Part shown: positions 34,465-43,697 of the stretch, one piece after another
Layout of the letters: every line of letters starts with the position of its first letter
How positions within the stretch are numbered: the stretch's first letter is position 1
Assembly (NCBI GenBank): GCA_021324775.1
Contig: JAJPIM010000045.1
Location: 307,299 to 371,298, forward strand
DNA: 64,000 bases
From: Gemmatimonadota bacterium
GTDB lineage: Bacteria > Gemmatimonadota > Gemmatimonadetes > Gemmatimonadales > Gemmatimonadaceae
Direction: 5' to 3'
Notes under the pieces: model-generated
Databases searched by the model: none
The model's input: only the letters and a program-made list of their open reading frames with translations
What the model was told of the DNA's origin: nothing
Made by a program: the position numbers and the translations under genes

Positions 34465-36264
34465 GTGACTCGCCTGGCTCACATCCGCAACTTCTGCATC
34501 GTCGCGCACATCGACCACGGCAAGTCGACGCTCGCCGACCGGCTGATCGAAGCGACGGGCACGATCGAAAAGCGGGAGATGAAGGACCAGGTCCTGGACA
34601 CGCTCGACCTGGAGCGGGAGCGCGGGATCACGATCAAGCTGAACGCCGTCCGCATGAGCTATGTGGCGCCCGGCGGGCAGAGGTACGAGCTCAATCTGAT
34701 CGACACCCCGGGTCATGTGGACTTCACCTACGAGGTGTCGCGGTCGCTCGCCGCCTGCGAGGGCGCCATTCTCGTCGTCGATGCGTCCCAGGGCGTACAG
34801 GCGCAGACGCTGTCGAATCTCTTCCTCGCGCTCGACGCTGGCCTCACGATCATCCCGATCCTCAACAAGATCGACCTGCCCGCCGCCGAGCCCGACCGCC
34901 GGCGCAAGGAGTTGAGCGACCTGCTGGGCGTCCCGCCCGAAGAGATCCTCGCCGTCAGCGCCAAAGAGGGGATCGGGATCCCCGAGCTCCTCGAACGGAT
35001 CGTCTCGCGTGTACCGCCACCGTCGGGGGACCCCGACGGCCCTTTGCGAGCACTCATCTTCGACTCCTATTACGACCGGTACCGCGGCGCCATCCCGTCG
35101 GTGCGCGTCGTCGATGGCGTCCTGCGCCCCGGCATGCAGATCACCTTCGGCGCCGGTGGGGACCGGTATGAGGTGACCGAGGTCGGCTGCAACCGCCTGC
35201 GGCAGGTCCCGACCGAGGCACTCGAGACCGGAGAGGTCGGGTACGTCGTCGCCAACGTCCGCCGCGTGCAGGAGACGCGGGTGGGCGACACGATCTTCGA
35301 CGCGACCCGGCGCGCCGCGCAACCGTTGCCTGGCTATCGCGAGGTTCGGTCGATGGTCTTCGCGGGCCTCTATCCGACCGACACCAACCAGTACGAAAAT
35401 CTGCGGGACGCGCTGGAGAAGTTGCAGCTCAACGATGCGTCCCTGCAGTACGAGCCCGAGACATCCACCGCGCTCGGATTCGGGTTCCGCGCCGGCTTTC
35501 TCGGGCTCCTGCACATGGAGATCGTCCAGGAGCGCCTGCAGCGGGAGTTCGACCTCGATCTGGTGACGACGGTGCCGAGCGTGGAGTACCAGGTCTACAA
35601 GGCGGACAACGTGATGGTGCTCCTCGAGAATCCCTCGAAGATGCCGCCGGCTTCCGAGGTCGGGCGCGTCGAGGAGCCGTTCGTCAAGGCACGCATCGTC
35701 GCGCCGGCCGAGTACATCGGACCGATCATGACGCTGTCCACGGAGCGGCGCGCCATCTACAAGAACATGAGTTACGTAGACACCCAGCGTGTCGAGTTCG
35801 ACTTCGAGTTCCCGCTGGCCGAGATCATTCTCGACTTCTACGACCGCCTGAAGACCATCAGCCGCGGCTACGCGAGCCTCGACTACGAGATGCTGGACTA
35901 TCGGGCAAGTGACCTCGTGAAACTCGACATGCTGATCAACGGCGACCCGGTCGACGCCTTTTCGGTCATCATTCACCGCGACAAGTCGTACGAATGGGGA
36001 CGCAAGGTCGCGGACAAGCTCAAGGAGCTGATCCCGCGCCAGCTCTTCGAGGTCATCATCCAGGCTGCGATCGGCACGAAGGTCATCGCACGCACGACGG
36101 TGAAACCGCTCCGCAAGAACGTGCTGGCGAAGTGCTACGGCGGCGACATCACCCGCAAGCGCAAGCTCCTCGAAAAGCAGAAGGAGGGGAAGAAGCGCAT
36201 GAAACAGGTCGGAACGGTGGAGATTCCCCAGGAAGCATTCCTCGCTGTGTTGCAGGTGGACTGA
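34465..36264 (+). CDS. lepA: elongation factor 4 (LepA/EF4)
   Basis: A 599-aa ribosomal GTPase, the usual length. G1 is AHIDHGKST, switch I includes [15 protein letters not shown]3 is DTPGHVDF and G4 is [11 protein letters not shown]. The LepA-specific C-terminal domain is complete ([17 protein letters not shown], then [12 protein letters not shown]). GTG at 34465 places the start at [10 protein letters not shown], as in homologues; upstream in-frame codons overlap the DUF58 gene. No ribosome-binding site is visible. The next gene on the strand begins 20 bp after the stop. Confidence 0.98.
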   Translation: MTRLAHIRNFCIVAHIDHGKSTLADRLIEATGTIEKREMKDQVLDTLDLERERGITIKLNAVRMSYVAPGGQRYELNLIDTPGHVDFTYEVSRSLAACEGAILVVDASQGVQAQTLSNLFLALDAGLTIIPILNKIDLPAAEPDRRRKELSDLLGVPPEEILAVSAKEGIGIPELLERIVSRVPPPSGDPDGPLRALIFDSYYDRYRGAIPSVRVVDGVLRPGMQITFGAGGDRYEVTEVGCNRLRQVPTEALETGEVGYVVANVRRVQETRVGDTIFDATRRAAQPLPGYREVRSMVFAGLYPTDTNQYENLRDALEKLQLNDASLQYEPETSTALGFGFRAGFLGLLHMEIVQERLQREFDLDLVTTVPSVEYQVYKADNVMVLLENPSKMPPASEVGRVEEPFVKARIVAPAEYIGPIMTLSTERRAIYKNMSYVDTQRVEFDFEFPLAEIILDFYDRLKTISRGYASLDYEMLDYRASDLVKLDMLINGDPVDAFSVIIHRDKSYEWGRKVADKLKELIPRQLFEVIIQAAIGTKVIARTTVKPLRKNVLAKCYGGDITRKRKLLEKQKEGKKRMKQVGTVEIPQEAFLAVLQVD

Positions 36265-36284
36265 CCGCGGCCGCCGCAGGCTCG

Positions 36285-37544
36285 ATGCCCGCAGGCTCGG
36301 TGCCTATGATGCCGTGGCCCTCAGCGCCCCTCGGCGCTTCCGCGGCCGGTCCCGGCTCGGCCGGGACCGCGCTGCGCTCGCCGCCGGCTCCCGCCACGCA
36401 ACCGTGGCCTGCACCGGCCGAGGCCGCGGCGCCCCGCCGCCCCGCTGTGGTCATCCAGACGAGCTTCCTCGGCGACGTCATCCTCACCACACCACTCCTC
36501 GCGGCCCTCGCCGAGCACGGTCCGGTCGATGTCGTCACGACACCGGCCGCCGCGCCGATTCTGGCTCGCGACCCGTCGGTTCGGGCGATCATCATCTATG
36601 ACAAGCGTGGCGCGGCACGAGGTGTCGCCGGTCTCTGGCAGACGGCACAGACTCTCAAGTCCCGATTCGGGCTGGGTCGCGCATCATCGGGGTCGTCTCG
36701 GCCGGCCCGCTCGTCCGGCGGCAACGGCGGCACCGCACCGGAATCGGACGCGCCGATCGCATACCTGGCGCAAAGCTCCGTCCGGAGCGCGATGCTCGCA
36801 CTCCTCGCTGGATTCCCGGAGCGCGTGGGCTTCGCGACATCGCCCGCGCGGGCGCTGTACAGCCGCACCATCCCCTACCGGTCCGACCGGCATCACGCCG
36901 AACGCCTATGGCGCCTCGCGGCGGCGGGCCCGGATGCCGAGCCCCATCCCGCCGCCATTCGTCCTCGCCTCTACCCGGGCGCATCCGATGTCGGTGCCGC
37001 AGAAGAACTGCTCGCACGGGCAGGATATCGCGGCGAGCCGCTCATCGCCCTGGCGCCGGGGAGCGCGTGGGGCGCGAAGCGCTGGCCAGGATATCCCGCG
37101 TTGGCGGCGGCGCTCGCGCGGACCGCACGGATCGTCGTGATCGGCGGCGCCGACGACCGCCCGCTCGCGGCGCAGATTCGCGATGCGGTGCCCAGTCCTG
37201 CTGGCGCGGTCATCGACGCGACGGGTGAGCTGAGCGTACTTGCCGCCGCCGAGGTCATCCGGCGGTGCGCCGTCATCGTCACCAACGATTCGGCGCCACA
37301 GCATCTGGCGTCGGCGATGGGGACGCCGACGGTCACGATCTTCGGACCGACCGTTCCCGCATTCGGATTCGGTCCCCTGGCTCCACGCCACGCCACCGCC
37401 GGCGTGACGGGACTCGACTGCCGCCCCTGCGACAAACACGGTCCGCAGCAGTGCCCGCTCGGCCACTGGCGCTGCATGCGGGACCTGGCCTTCATCGAGG
37501 TCGAGCAGATCGTCCGGCAGTTGTCCACAGCGGGCGGATCGTGA
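36285..37544 (+). CDS. glycosyltransferase family 9 protein (heptosyltransferase-like)
   Basis: A 419-aa GT-B glycosyltransferase related to LPS heptosyltransferases WaaC/WaaF. The N-terminal fold begins VVIQTSFLGDVILTTPLL. The C-terminal nucleotide-binding part has LAPGSAWGAKRWP and NDSAPQHLASAMGTPTVTIFGPT (in parts), both hallmarks. C-terminal LDCRPCDKHGPQQCPLGH is a Cys-rich loop common in the family. The first ~45 residues are low-complexity Pro/Ala. ATG at 36285 is the first start after lepA; ATGs at 36306 and 36309 are alternatives. It points to lipopolysaccharide core synthesis, supporting an outer membrane. Confidence 0.88.
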   Translation: MPAGSVPMMPWPSAPLGASAAGPGSAGTALRSPPAPATQPWPAPAEAAAPRRPAVVIQTSFLGDVILTTPLLAALAEHGPVDVVTTPAAAPILARDPSVRAIIIYDKRGAARGVAGLWQTAQTLKSRFGLGRASSGSSRPARSSGGNGGTAPESDAPIAYLAQSSVRSAMLALLAGFPERVGFATSPARALYSRTIPYRSDRHHAERLWRLAAAGPDAEPHPAAIRPRLYPGASDVGAAEELLARAGYRGEPLIALAPGSAWGAKRWPGYPALAAALARTARIVVIGGADDRPLAAQIRDAVPSPAGAVIDATGELSVLAAAEVIRRCAVIVTNDSAPQHLASAMGTPTVTIFGPTVPAFGFGPLAPRHATAGVTGLDCRPCDKHGPQQCPLGHWRCMRDLAFIEVEQIVRQLSTAGGS

Positions 37545-37641
37545 CTGTATTTCGTCGCCGCCCCGTGGTCTTGTATCATGCGTCGTTCGCCCCTACTCGT
37601 TCGTGATCCGGATTTCCGCATCCCTTTCCTCGCATTGAACC

Positions 37642-38793
37642 ATGCCTTCGAAGAAGCCCACGTCATCGCGCCACGCCAGGCATCCGGAGAAGCGGGCCGC
37701 TCACAGCCAGGCCAAGGCCCCCGCAAGGGCGAAGAACGCCACGCAACGGACCGCCGCTGGCCGCTCGGTGGGCACGACGCGCGGCGCCGGGCAGCGCTAC
37801 GTCATCGGCGTCGACCTCGGCGGGACGAACATCGTCGTGGGCGCGATGCCACTGGACGGGACCCGCGAGTACGGAGTGCGAACGGAGCCGACGCATTCGG
37901 AGCTCGGCGCCGATAGCGTCGTCGAGCGCATCGGACGGATGATCGACGAGGTCATTGCGACGACCGGAACGGAGACTGGCGCGGCGCGGCGGGACTTCAT
38001 CGGCGTCGGCATTGGCGCACCCGGACCGCTCGATCGTGCCCAGGGCATCGTCATCGTCACGCCCAATCTCGGGTGGCGCGACTTCCCGTTGCGCGACCGG
38101 GTCTCGGCGCGGGTGAAACTGCCCGCCACGCTCGACAATGACGCCAACTGCGCGACGGTCGGCGAATGGTGGCGCGGGGCCGCCGCCGGGGGACGCAACG
38201 TCGTCGGGATGACGATCGGTACCGGTATTGGCGGAGGATTGATCCTCGAAGGCCAACTGTATCACGGCTCGTCCGACGTCGCCGGAGAGGTGGGACACAC
38301 GACCATCGACCCCACGGGCCGCCGCTGCAAGTGCGGCAACTACGGCTGCCTCGAAGCGTACGCGTCCGGCCCCGCGATTGCGCAGCGTGCAACCGAAGCC
38401 CTGGCCGGCGGCGAAGCGTCGCTCCTCCGTGAGCTGATTCAGGATGACATGTCGCGCATGACGGCCCGGATCGTCTACGACGCCGCGACGCTGGGTGATC
38501 CCCTCGCGGTCGAAGTTGTCCGGGAGACCGCGCGCTTCCTCGGGACGGGGGTCGCCAACCTTCTCAACATCTTCAATCCCGACGTGGTCGTCCTCGCGGG
38601 CGGCGTCGCGGCCGCGGGCGATGCGCTCTTCGAGCCGCTCCGCGCGGAAGTGCGACGGCGCGCCTTCCGGCCGGCTGTCGAGGCATGCCGGATCGTCGGT
38701 GGTACCCTGGCGGGCACGGCCGGCGTCGTCGGCGCCGTCGCCACGTTCATGTTGCAGACGTTGGGCGGGATCGGCCCCCACCACCACGAGTGA
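37642..38793 (+). CDS. ROK family kinase (glucokinase-like)
   Basis: A 383-aa ASKHA-fold sugar kinase. Residues 1-50 are a Lys/Ala/Arg-rich extension not usual for the family. The ATP-binding phosphate-1 motif is VIGVDLGGTNIVVG. The substrate loop has LDNDANCATVGEW. The ROK zinc motif GHTTIDPTGRRCKCGNYGCLEAY holds the His and three Cys ligands (quoted in parts: GHTTID, CKCGNYGC). The adenosine motif is VVLAGGVAAAGD. It would phosphorylate glucose or a related hexose or amino sugar. The PfkB kinase gene follows after 22 bp. ATG at 37642 has no clear Shine-Dalgarno. Confidence 0.92.
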   Translation: MPSKKPTSSRHARHPEKRAAHSQAKAPARAKNATQRTAAGRSVGTTRGAGQRYVIGVDLGGTNIVVGAMPLDGTREYGVRTEPTHSELGADSVVERIGRMIDEVIATTGTETGAARRDFIGVGIGAPGPLDRAQGIVIVTPNLGWRDFPLRDRVSARVKLPATLDNDANCATVGEWWRGAAAGGRNVVGMTIGTGIGGGLILEGQLYHGSSDVAGEVGHTTIDPTGRRCKCGNYGCLEAYASGPAIAQRATEALAGGEASLLRELIQDDMSRMTARIVYDAATLGDPLAVEVVRETARFLGTGVANLLNIFNPDVVVLAGGVAAAGDALFEPLRAEVRRRAFRPAVEACRIVGGTLAGTAGVVGAVATFMLQTLGGIGPHHHE

Positions 38794-38815
38794 GCTACTA
38801 CAGGCGGAGCGTCAG

Positions 38816-39847
38816 GTGATCAGCGGAGAGCCGTTCGGCGTACCGGACGCCACGGGACGCCGGCTACGCCTCGGCGTTCTCGGGACGTTCGTGTGGGACA
38901 TCATATACGGACGCGACCCGCGGGACGGTCCGGTCGAGGAATGGGGCGGGATCACGTACGCGCTCGGTGCGCTCGATGCCGCCCTGCCGCCCGAGTGGGA
39001 GATCGTCCCCGTGATGAAAGTCGGCGCCGACCTCGCGGCGCGCGCCCGCGACTATCTCCGGACCCTCCGCCGAATTGCGCCGGATGCCGCTCTGGTCGAG
39101 GTTCCGCATCCGAACAACCGCGTGGAACTCAGATATGTGAGCGATGAGCGCCGGAGCGAGGTGCTCAGAGGTGGCCTCCCCCCGTGGACGTGGATCGGCC
39201 TGACGCCATTGCTCCACCACCTGGACGCCCTCTACGTCAACTTCATCAGTGGCATGGAGATGGACCTGCCGACGATGCAGTTGCTACGGCAGCACTATCG
39301 CGGCCCCATCTATTGTGATCTGCATTCACTGCTTCTGGCGGTCGAGCCCAGCGGCCTGCGCACACCGCGGCCGCTCGCGGCGGTCGTGGAATGGTGCCGC
39401 TGCGCAGACTTGATTCAGGTCAATGAGGACGAGATGAACCTGATGGCGCCGGATCCGGTCGCCCTGGCCGCCACTGCGCTCGCGGCCGGCGTGCGATGTC
39501 TGAGCGTGACGCTCGGGAGCCGCGGCGTCGTGTACTTCGCCCCGGCGGATTTCGATGCGCTGGCGGATTTATCCACACACGGTCGCGGCGATGCGATCGG
39601 AGCCCAGCCCGGACCCGTTCGGACCGCGCTCATCCCAGCGGTCCCCGCCGCGGTTGGCCCTGATCGGAGCGGTGATCCGACCGGATGTGGCGACGTGTGG
39701 GGGGCGACCTATTTCTCCCGGCTGCTCGCCGGTGATAAGTTAGCCGACGCGATGCGCGTTGCGGTGATTGCCGCCGCGCGAAACGTAGGGCACCGGGGCG
39801 CGACCGGTCTCGCCCACCACCTGCGCGGAGAATTGAGCCCTCGGTGA
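38816..39847 (+). CDS. PfkB family carbohydrate kinase
   Basis: A 343-aa ribokinase-fold protein. The start of the fold is LGVLGTFVWDIIYGRD, and the catalytic anion-hole motif is DPTGCGDVWGAT with the base Asp, typical of PfkB kinases. QVNEDEMNLM corresponds to the N-x-x-E magnesium motif, shifted. GTG at 38816 is chosen because GGAG lies eight bases upstream; other frames run back into the ROK gene. The stop overlaps the next gene's GTG by four bases. Substrate unknown; a sugar or nucleoside is typical. Confidence 0.85.
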   Translation: MISGEPFGVPDATGRRLRLGVLGTFVWDIIYGRDPRDGPVEEWGGITYALGALDAALPPEWEIVPVMKVGADLAARARDYLRTLRRIAPDAALVEVPHPNNRVELRYVSDERRSEVLRGGLPPWTWIGLTPLLHHLDALYVNFISGMEMDLPTMQLLRQHYRGPIYCDLHSLLLAVEPSGLRTPRPLAAVVEWCRCADLIQVNEDEMNLMAPDPVALAATALAAGVRCLSVTLGSRGVVYFAPADFDALADLSTHGRGDAIGAQPGPVRTALIPAVPAAVGPDRSGDPTGCGDVWGATYFSRLLAGDKLADAMRVAVIAAARNVGHRGATGLAHHLRGELSPR

Positions 39848-40806
39848 CGACCGTCATCCCTGTTCCGCAGTCGCTTGACGACGTCACGTTCGAGCAGTTG
39901 CTCGAGCGGCTCGCCCCGCTTCCCCCCGACGAGAAAGTGCTCATCGATGCCCGGCATGCCCGGTGGGCATCGCCGTACGGACTCGTCGGCTTGCTGACGA
40001 TCGCGCAGACCCGCGAGGTCCGTCCCACCCTGACGCCTCCTGAATCCGACGAGACACTCTCGTACTGGTCCCGTACCGGCTTCTTCCGCCACGCGGAAGA
40101 GTTGTTCGAACTGCACGGGACGGTCCCGCGTGCCCGGCCGACGGCGGAGTCGAGCGTACTCCTCGAGATCACGTCAGTCGCCAAGAGCGCGGACGTGCAC
40201 GACGTCGTCGACCGGATCCAGCAGCGCGCGCAGAACATTCTCGAGCGGGAGTTGAGTATCGACGCGCAGGCCAGCGTCCGGTTCGTCATGACCCTGTCCG
40301 AGGTCTGCCAGAACGTCGTCGAGCACGCCGGACGCGGCGGATGGGTCGCCGTGCAGACCTATCGGTGGCAGAAGCGGCTGGGCGGACGCCGGGTCGTGCA
40401 GATCGCGGTGTCGGATGCGGGAATCGGCTTCCGCCGCTCGCTCGAGAGCACGCCTGGCCGCGCGTTGACCGACCGGTGGGACGACGGCATGGCACTCGAG
40501 GAAGCAGTGATCCGCGGTGTGAGCCGTTTCCGCGACCGGGGGCGAGGCCAGGGACTGGCCGGCGCCCGGAATTTTCTGGGGAAATGGTCCGGCAAGCTTT
40601 CGGTGCGAAGCGGAACTGCCCGGATTGCGATCGTGCCGCCCTGGGACGACGACGCACCGTTGCTCGAAGGGCTGTCGCCGTTCCCGGGCGCGCAGGTGCA
40701 GATCACGATTCCGGAGCGCGTACCGGAACGTGATGAACAGCGCACGGGTGAACGGGCCGCCGATCGCGGCCGCGCGGCCACGGGCAGCCGCCGGGGCGTA
40801 GCATGA
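39844..40806 (+). CDS. STAS-like plus HATPase (anti-sigma/partner-switch-type) protein
   Basis: A 320-aa soluble protein. Residues 1-90 look like a STAS-type fold (VLIDARHARWASPYGLVGLL). Residues about 130-280 form a GHKL ATPase: N box LSEVCQNVVEHAG, G1 box VSDAGIGF, and G2-like DRGRGQGLAGARNF. The arrangement is that of serine/threonine-kinase-like switch proteins that lack a sensor. It begins inside the PfkB stop codon (GTGA overlap) and its own stop overlaps the next gene's ATG (ATGA). Tight coupling with the following STAS-like protein suggests they act together. Targets are unknown and no sigma factor gene is nearby. Confidence 0.78.
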   Translation: MTTVIPVPQSLDDVTFEQLLERLAPLPPDEKVLIDARHARWASPYGLVGLLTIAQTREVRPTLTPPESDETLSYWSRTGFFRHAEELFELHGTVPRARPTAESSVLLEITSVAKSADVHDVVDRIQQRAQNILERELSIDAQASVRFVMTLSEVCQNVVEHAGRGGWVAVQTYRWQKRLGGRRVVQIAVSDAGIGFRRSLESTPGRALTDRWDDGMALEEAVIRGVSRFRDRGRGQGLAGARNFLGKWSGKLSVRSGTARIAIVPPWDDDAPLLEGLSPFPGAQVQITIPERVPERDEQRTGERAADRGRAATGSRRGVA

Positions 40807-41357
40807 TCCGGCACATCGACCTGAGCTCGGTCCTGCGGCGCTCCGTGTGCGACCTGTACTCCAACCTCGTCACGCGCCCGACAGGCGCGGCGGTGCGGAC
40901 GGAGATCGAGCACCTGCTCGCCGACACACCTGGCCGCACGCTCACCGTCATCGATTTCTCGCATGTCGGGCTGCTGGACTACTCGTGCGCGGATGAAGTC
41001 GTGGCGAAGCTGTTGCTGCGGTTCGCGAGTGAAGCGCCGCCCTCGGATGCGTACTTCGTGTTCCGCGGCATGCAGGAGTGGCACCTCGATGCGATCGAGG
41101 CTGCACTGGTCCGCTACGGGCTCGCGCTCGTGTCCGAGCGGCATGACGGGCTGGCGCAGATCATCGGCAACGTCGGTGATGACGAGCAGCGGGCGTGGGA
41201 CACCGTGTACCGGCTCGGGGCCGCCGACGTGGCGACGGTCGCCGCGTCGCTCGGAGCCGATGCGCCGGCGGCCGAGCGTCTGCTGATTGGGCTCTCCGAA
41301 CGGCGGCTTCTCGTGCGACTCGACGAGCAGTACCTCGCGCTCGGCCACGCCGGATAA
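40803..41357 (+). CDS. STAS-like protein with C-terminal helical domain
   Basis: A 184-aa protein. The first ~115 residues have a STAS/DUF4325-type pattern with the central strand TVIDFSHVGLLDYSCADE, where the conserved Ser or Thr phosphorylation position would fall near DYSCAD. The C-terminal ~70 residues (DDEQRAWDTVYRLGAADVATVA; LLIGLSERRLLVRLDEQY, in parts) form a winged-helix-like unit. It is translationally coupled to the HATPase protein by ATGA. The pair would resemble an anti-anti-sigma/anti-sigma module, which is inference. Confidence 0.72.
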   Translation: MIRHIDLSSVLRRSVCDLYSNLVTRPTGAAVRTEIEHLLADTPGRTLTVIDFSHVGLLDYSCADEVVAKLLLRFASEAPPSDAYFVFRGMQEWHLDAIEAALVRYGLALVSERHDGLAQIIGNVGDDEQRAWDTVYRLGAADVATVAASLGADAPAAERLLIGLSERRLLVRLDEQYLALGHAG

Positions 41358-41402
41358 TGCACGGCGGCCGCGATGGAGGGCCCGCACCGGGGCCGCGGTG
41401 TC

Positions 41403-41702
41403 ATGGCTGAGACGTACAGCCCGCCGCTCAAGGTGTTAGGGTTCCTGGCAACGCGGCGCGGCGATCCGGACCGAGGTCCCGAGGTGCGGCTTTGCGCGCA
41501 GGACGCCGCGATCCGGATGATGCTCGACGGTGAGCTCGTCCGAATCGAGGGTCCACGGCGGCACGAGACCGCCGTGTTGCGAGTTGATGCTACGGTGCCG
41601 CCCGGCAGCGTCGTGGTCCGTGACGTCGCGGGCGTCGCACCGTCGGAGATAGTGCGGGTCCGGAAGATCGACACGGACCAGCCGCGCCGCTTTTTCGCCT
41701 GA
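41403..41702 (+). CDS. hypothetical small beta-barrel protein
   Basis: A 99-residue protein of unknown function with no signal peptide. The pattern IRMMLDGELVRIEGPRR, then LRVDATVPPGSVVVRDVAGV resembles a double-psi beta-barrel such as the molybdopterin-dinucleotide-binding fold, but this is weak pattern matching. ATG at 41403 is preferred over 41373 because the extra ten residues are unlike the rest. It sits 45 bp after the STAS-like gene and 33 bp before the PLP enzyme gene, so it is probably in the same transcript. Confidence 0.6.
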   Translation: MAETYSPPLKVLGFLATRRGDPDRGPEVRLCAQDAAIRMMLDGELVRIEGPRRHETAVLRVDATVPPGSVVVRDVAGVAPSEIVRVRKIDTDQPRRFFA

Positions 41703-41735
41703 CCGCTCCCATCCCGAGCTCATCGCTCTCTCGCC

Positions 41736-42908
41736 ATGCCTCGCACGAGCCGGCCCATTGGCCTTTCGACGCTCGCACTCCACGGAGGGGTTGAGCCGCC
41801 CCCCGCCTCCGGGAAGGGCGGTGACATCCCGATCGTCACGCCGATCTACCAGTCGGTCAATTTCGTTCAGGAGTTCGGTACCGCGGAGGGCTTGCGATAT
41901 CCACGGTACGGAACGGGAATCAACGCCGAGGTAGTCCAACGGCGCCTGGCCCTGCTCGAGGGCGCGGAGGCAGGCCTGGTACTGGGGAGTGGAATGGGTG
42001 CGACGGCCTGCGCGCTCCTCGCCTTGCTCCGGCCTGGCGATCACCTCCTGGCGAGCGCGTGGATCTATGGCGGGACACACCAGCTCCTCACTCAGGAGTT
42101 CGCCGCAGTCGGCATCGATGTCACGCTCGTCGATCCGACCGAGACCCGCGGATGGCGCAAGCGGCTGCGGCGCGAGACTCGCGCAATCTTTCTCGAGTCG
42201 CCCGTCAATCCGACATGCCGGGTCGTCGACCTGCGGCCGGCCAGCCTCCTGACCCAGGAATCCGGGTTGGCGCTGGTCGTCGATTCCACATTTGCGAGTC
42301 CCATCAATTTCCGCCCGCTCGAACACGGGGCGGACGTCGTGATCCACTCCACGACCAAGTTCCTCAACGGGCATCACGACGCCCTCGGCGGGGCGGTCCT
42401 CGGCACCGCCTCGTATATCGAAGAGGTCCGGCAGAAGATGATGGTCTGGGGCCAGGCGCCGGACCCGTTCGCGTGCTGGCTCCTGGAGCGGGGCCTCAAG
42501 ACGATCGATGTCCGCGTCCGCCGGCACAACGAGAACGCGATGCGCATCGCCACGTGGGCCGAAGGACGGAAGGAGATCCGGCGGGTGCACTATCCAGGGC
42601 TCGCGTCGCACCCCGACTACAAGGTTGCGGAGGCGCAACTCGAGGGATTCGGCGGGATGCTCGCGATCGAGCTCGCCGGCGGTGGCAAGGCGGCTGACCG
42701 GATGCTCCGGCGCCTCAAGGTGTGGCAGCACGCACCAAGCCTCGGCGGCGTGGATTCGCTGGTCAGCGAACCCCGGTACACGTCGCACACCCATCTCTCT
42801 CCCGAGGAGCGGTCCCGCGCCGGCATCCCCGACGGGTTTCTACGCCTGAGCGTAGGAATCGAGGACGTGGACGATCTGGTCGCCGACCTCGAACAGGCTG
42901 TGCGATGA
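41736..42908 (+). CDS. Cys/Met metabolism PLP-dependent enzyme (cystathionine gamma-synthase/lyase-like)
   Basis: A 390-aa transsulfuration-family enzyme. The Schiff-base Lys is in SVHSTTKFLNGH-like HSTTKFLNGH at about residue 209. Upstream motifs include YQSVNF, RYPRYGTGIN, SGMGATACALLAL and ESPVNPTCRVVDL, and FVVDST-like VVDSTFASP. It would process cystathionine, O-acyl-homoserine or methionine derivatives. Residue detail is not enough to separate gamma-synthase, gamma-lyase and O-acetylhomoserine sulfhydrylase. Its stop codon overlaps the ftsE start (ATGA), placing it at the head of the division operon. Confidence 0.93.
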   Translation: MPRTSRPIGLSTLALHGGVEPPPASGKGGDIPIVTPIYQSVNFVQEFGTAEGLRYPRYGTGINAEVVQRRLALLEGAEAGLVLGSGMGATACALLALLRPGDHLLASAWIYGGTHQLLTQEFAAVGIDVTLVDPTETRGWRKRLRRETRAIFLESPVNPTCRVVDLRPASLLTQESGLALVVDSTFASPINFRPLEHGADVVIHSTTKFLNGHHDALGGAVLGTASYIEEVRQKMMVWGQAPDPFACWLLERGLKTIDVRVRRHNENAMRIATWAEGRKEIRRVHYPGLASHPDYKVAEAQLEGFGGMLAIELAGGGKAADRMLRRLKVWQHAPSLGGVDSLVSEPRYTSHTHLSPEERSRAGIPDGFLRLSVGIEDVDDLVADLEQAVR

Positions 42909-43690
42909 TCCGGCTGACTCACGTCACGAAGGAATATCCGCGGACCGGCCGTGCCCTCGACGACGTGTCGCTCCATGTAGCCAAAGGCGAGTTCGTATTT
43001 CTCACCGGGCCAAGCGGATCGGGCAAGAGCACGATGCTCAAGCTGATCTTCATGGAGGAGCGGCCGACCCTCGGCGAGGTACGGGTCAGCGGCGTCAATT
43101 CCGCCACGCTCCACCGCGGCGATGTCGCGCAGCTTCGCCGGAAGCTCGGCGTCGTGTTCCAGGATTTCCGGCTGCTGGACGATCGGACCGCGCATGCCAA
43201 CGTGGCGTTCGCACTCGAGGTGACCGGGGCCGCGGAGCCGTCCGTGCCCGCGAAGGTCAGCCGCCTGCTCACGCAGGTAGGCCTCGCATCCAAGGGGCTC
43301 GCTTACCCCAAGGAGTTGTCCGGCGGTGAGCAGCAGCGGGTCGCGATCGCCCGCGCGCTGGTCAACGACCCGTTCGTGCTGATCGCGGACGAGCCGACCG
43401 GCAACCTCGACGACCGGGCCACGCGTGGCATCTTCCAGTTGCTGCGTGAGATCAACGGCGCGGGCACCGCCGTGGTCATGGCCACGCACAACCTCGAGTT
43501 GCTGCGCCGGTCGGAATACCGGACGATCGGCCTGCTTCACGGCCGCGTCGTCTCCGACACGGCCGATCCGGCCGCCGCCGAGCGGGCCGCGGCCCGGGCG
43601 GCGGAAGACCGCGATGCCGTTCGTGGCCGCGGAACGCTCGCACCCAGTGGCACGGCGGCCGGTGCGAGCCGCCCATTAATGAAGGGCTAG
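42905..43690 (+). CDS. ftsE: cell division ATP-binding protein FtsE
   Basis: A 261-aa ABC ATPase of the FtsE type. Walker A is GPSGSGKST, the signature is LSGGEQQRVAIARAL, Walker B is LIADEPTGNLD and the switch His is in ATHN. FtsE-typical VVFQDFRLLDDRT follows the Q-loop. The last ~40 residues are an Ala/Arg/Gly-rich extension longer than in E. coli FtsE (222 aa). ATG at 42905 overlaps the previous stop. It pairs with FtsX to form the complex that controls septal peptidoglycan amidases. Confidence 0.95.
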   Translation: MIRLTHVTKEYPRTGRALDDVSLHVAKGEFVFLTGPSGSGKSTMLKLIFMEERPTLGEVRVSGVNSATLHRGDVAQLRRKLGVVFQDFRLLDDRTAHANVAFALEVTGAAEPSVPAKVSRLLTQVGLASKGLAYPKELSGGEQQRVAIARALVNDPFVLIADEPTGNLDDRATRGIFQLLREINGAGTAVVMATHNLELLRRSEYRTIGLLHGRVVSDTADPAAAERAAARAAEDRDAVRGRGTLAPSGTAAGASRPLMKG

Positions 43691-43697
43691 CCCCGCG

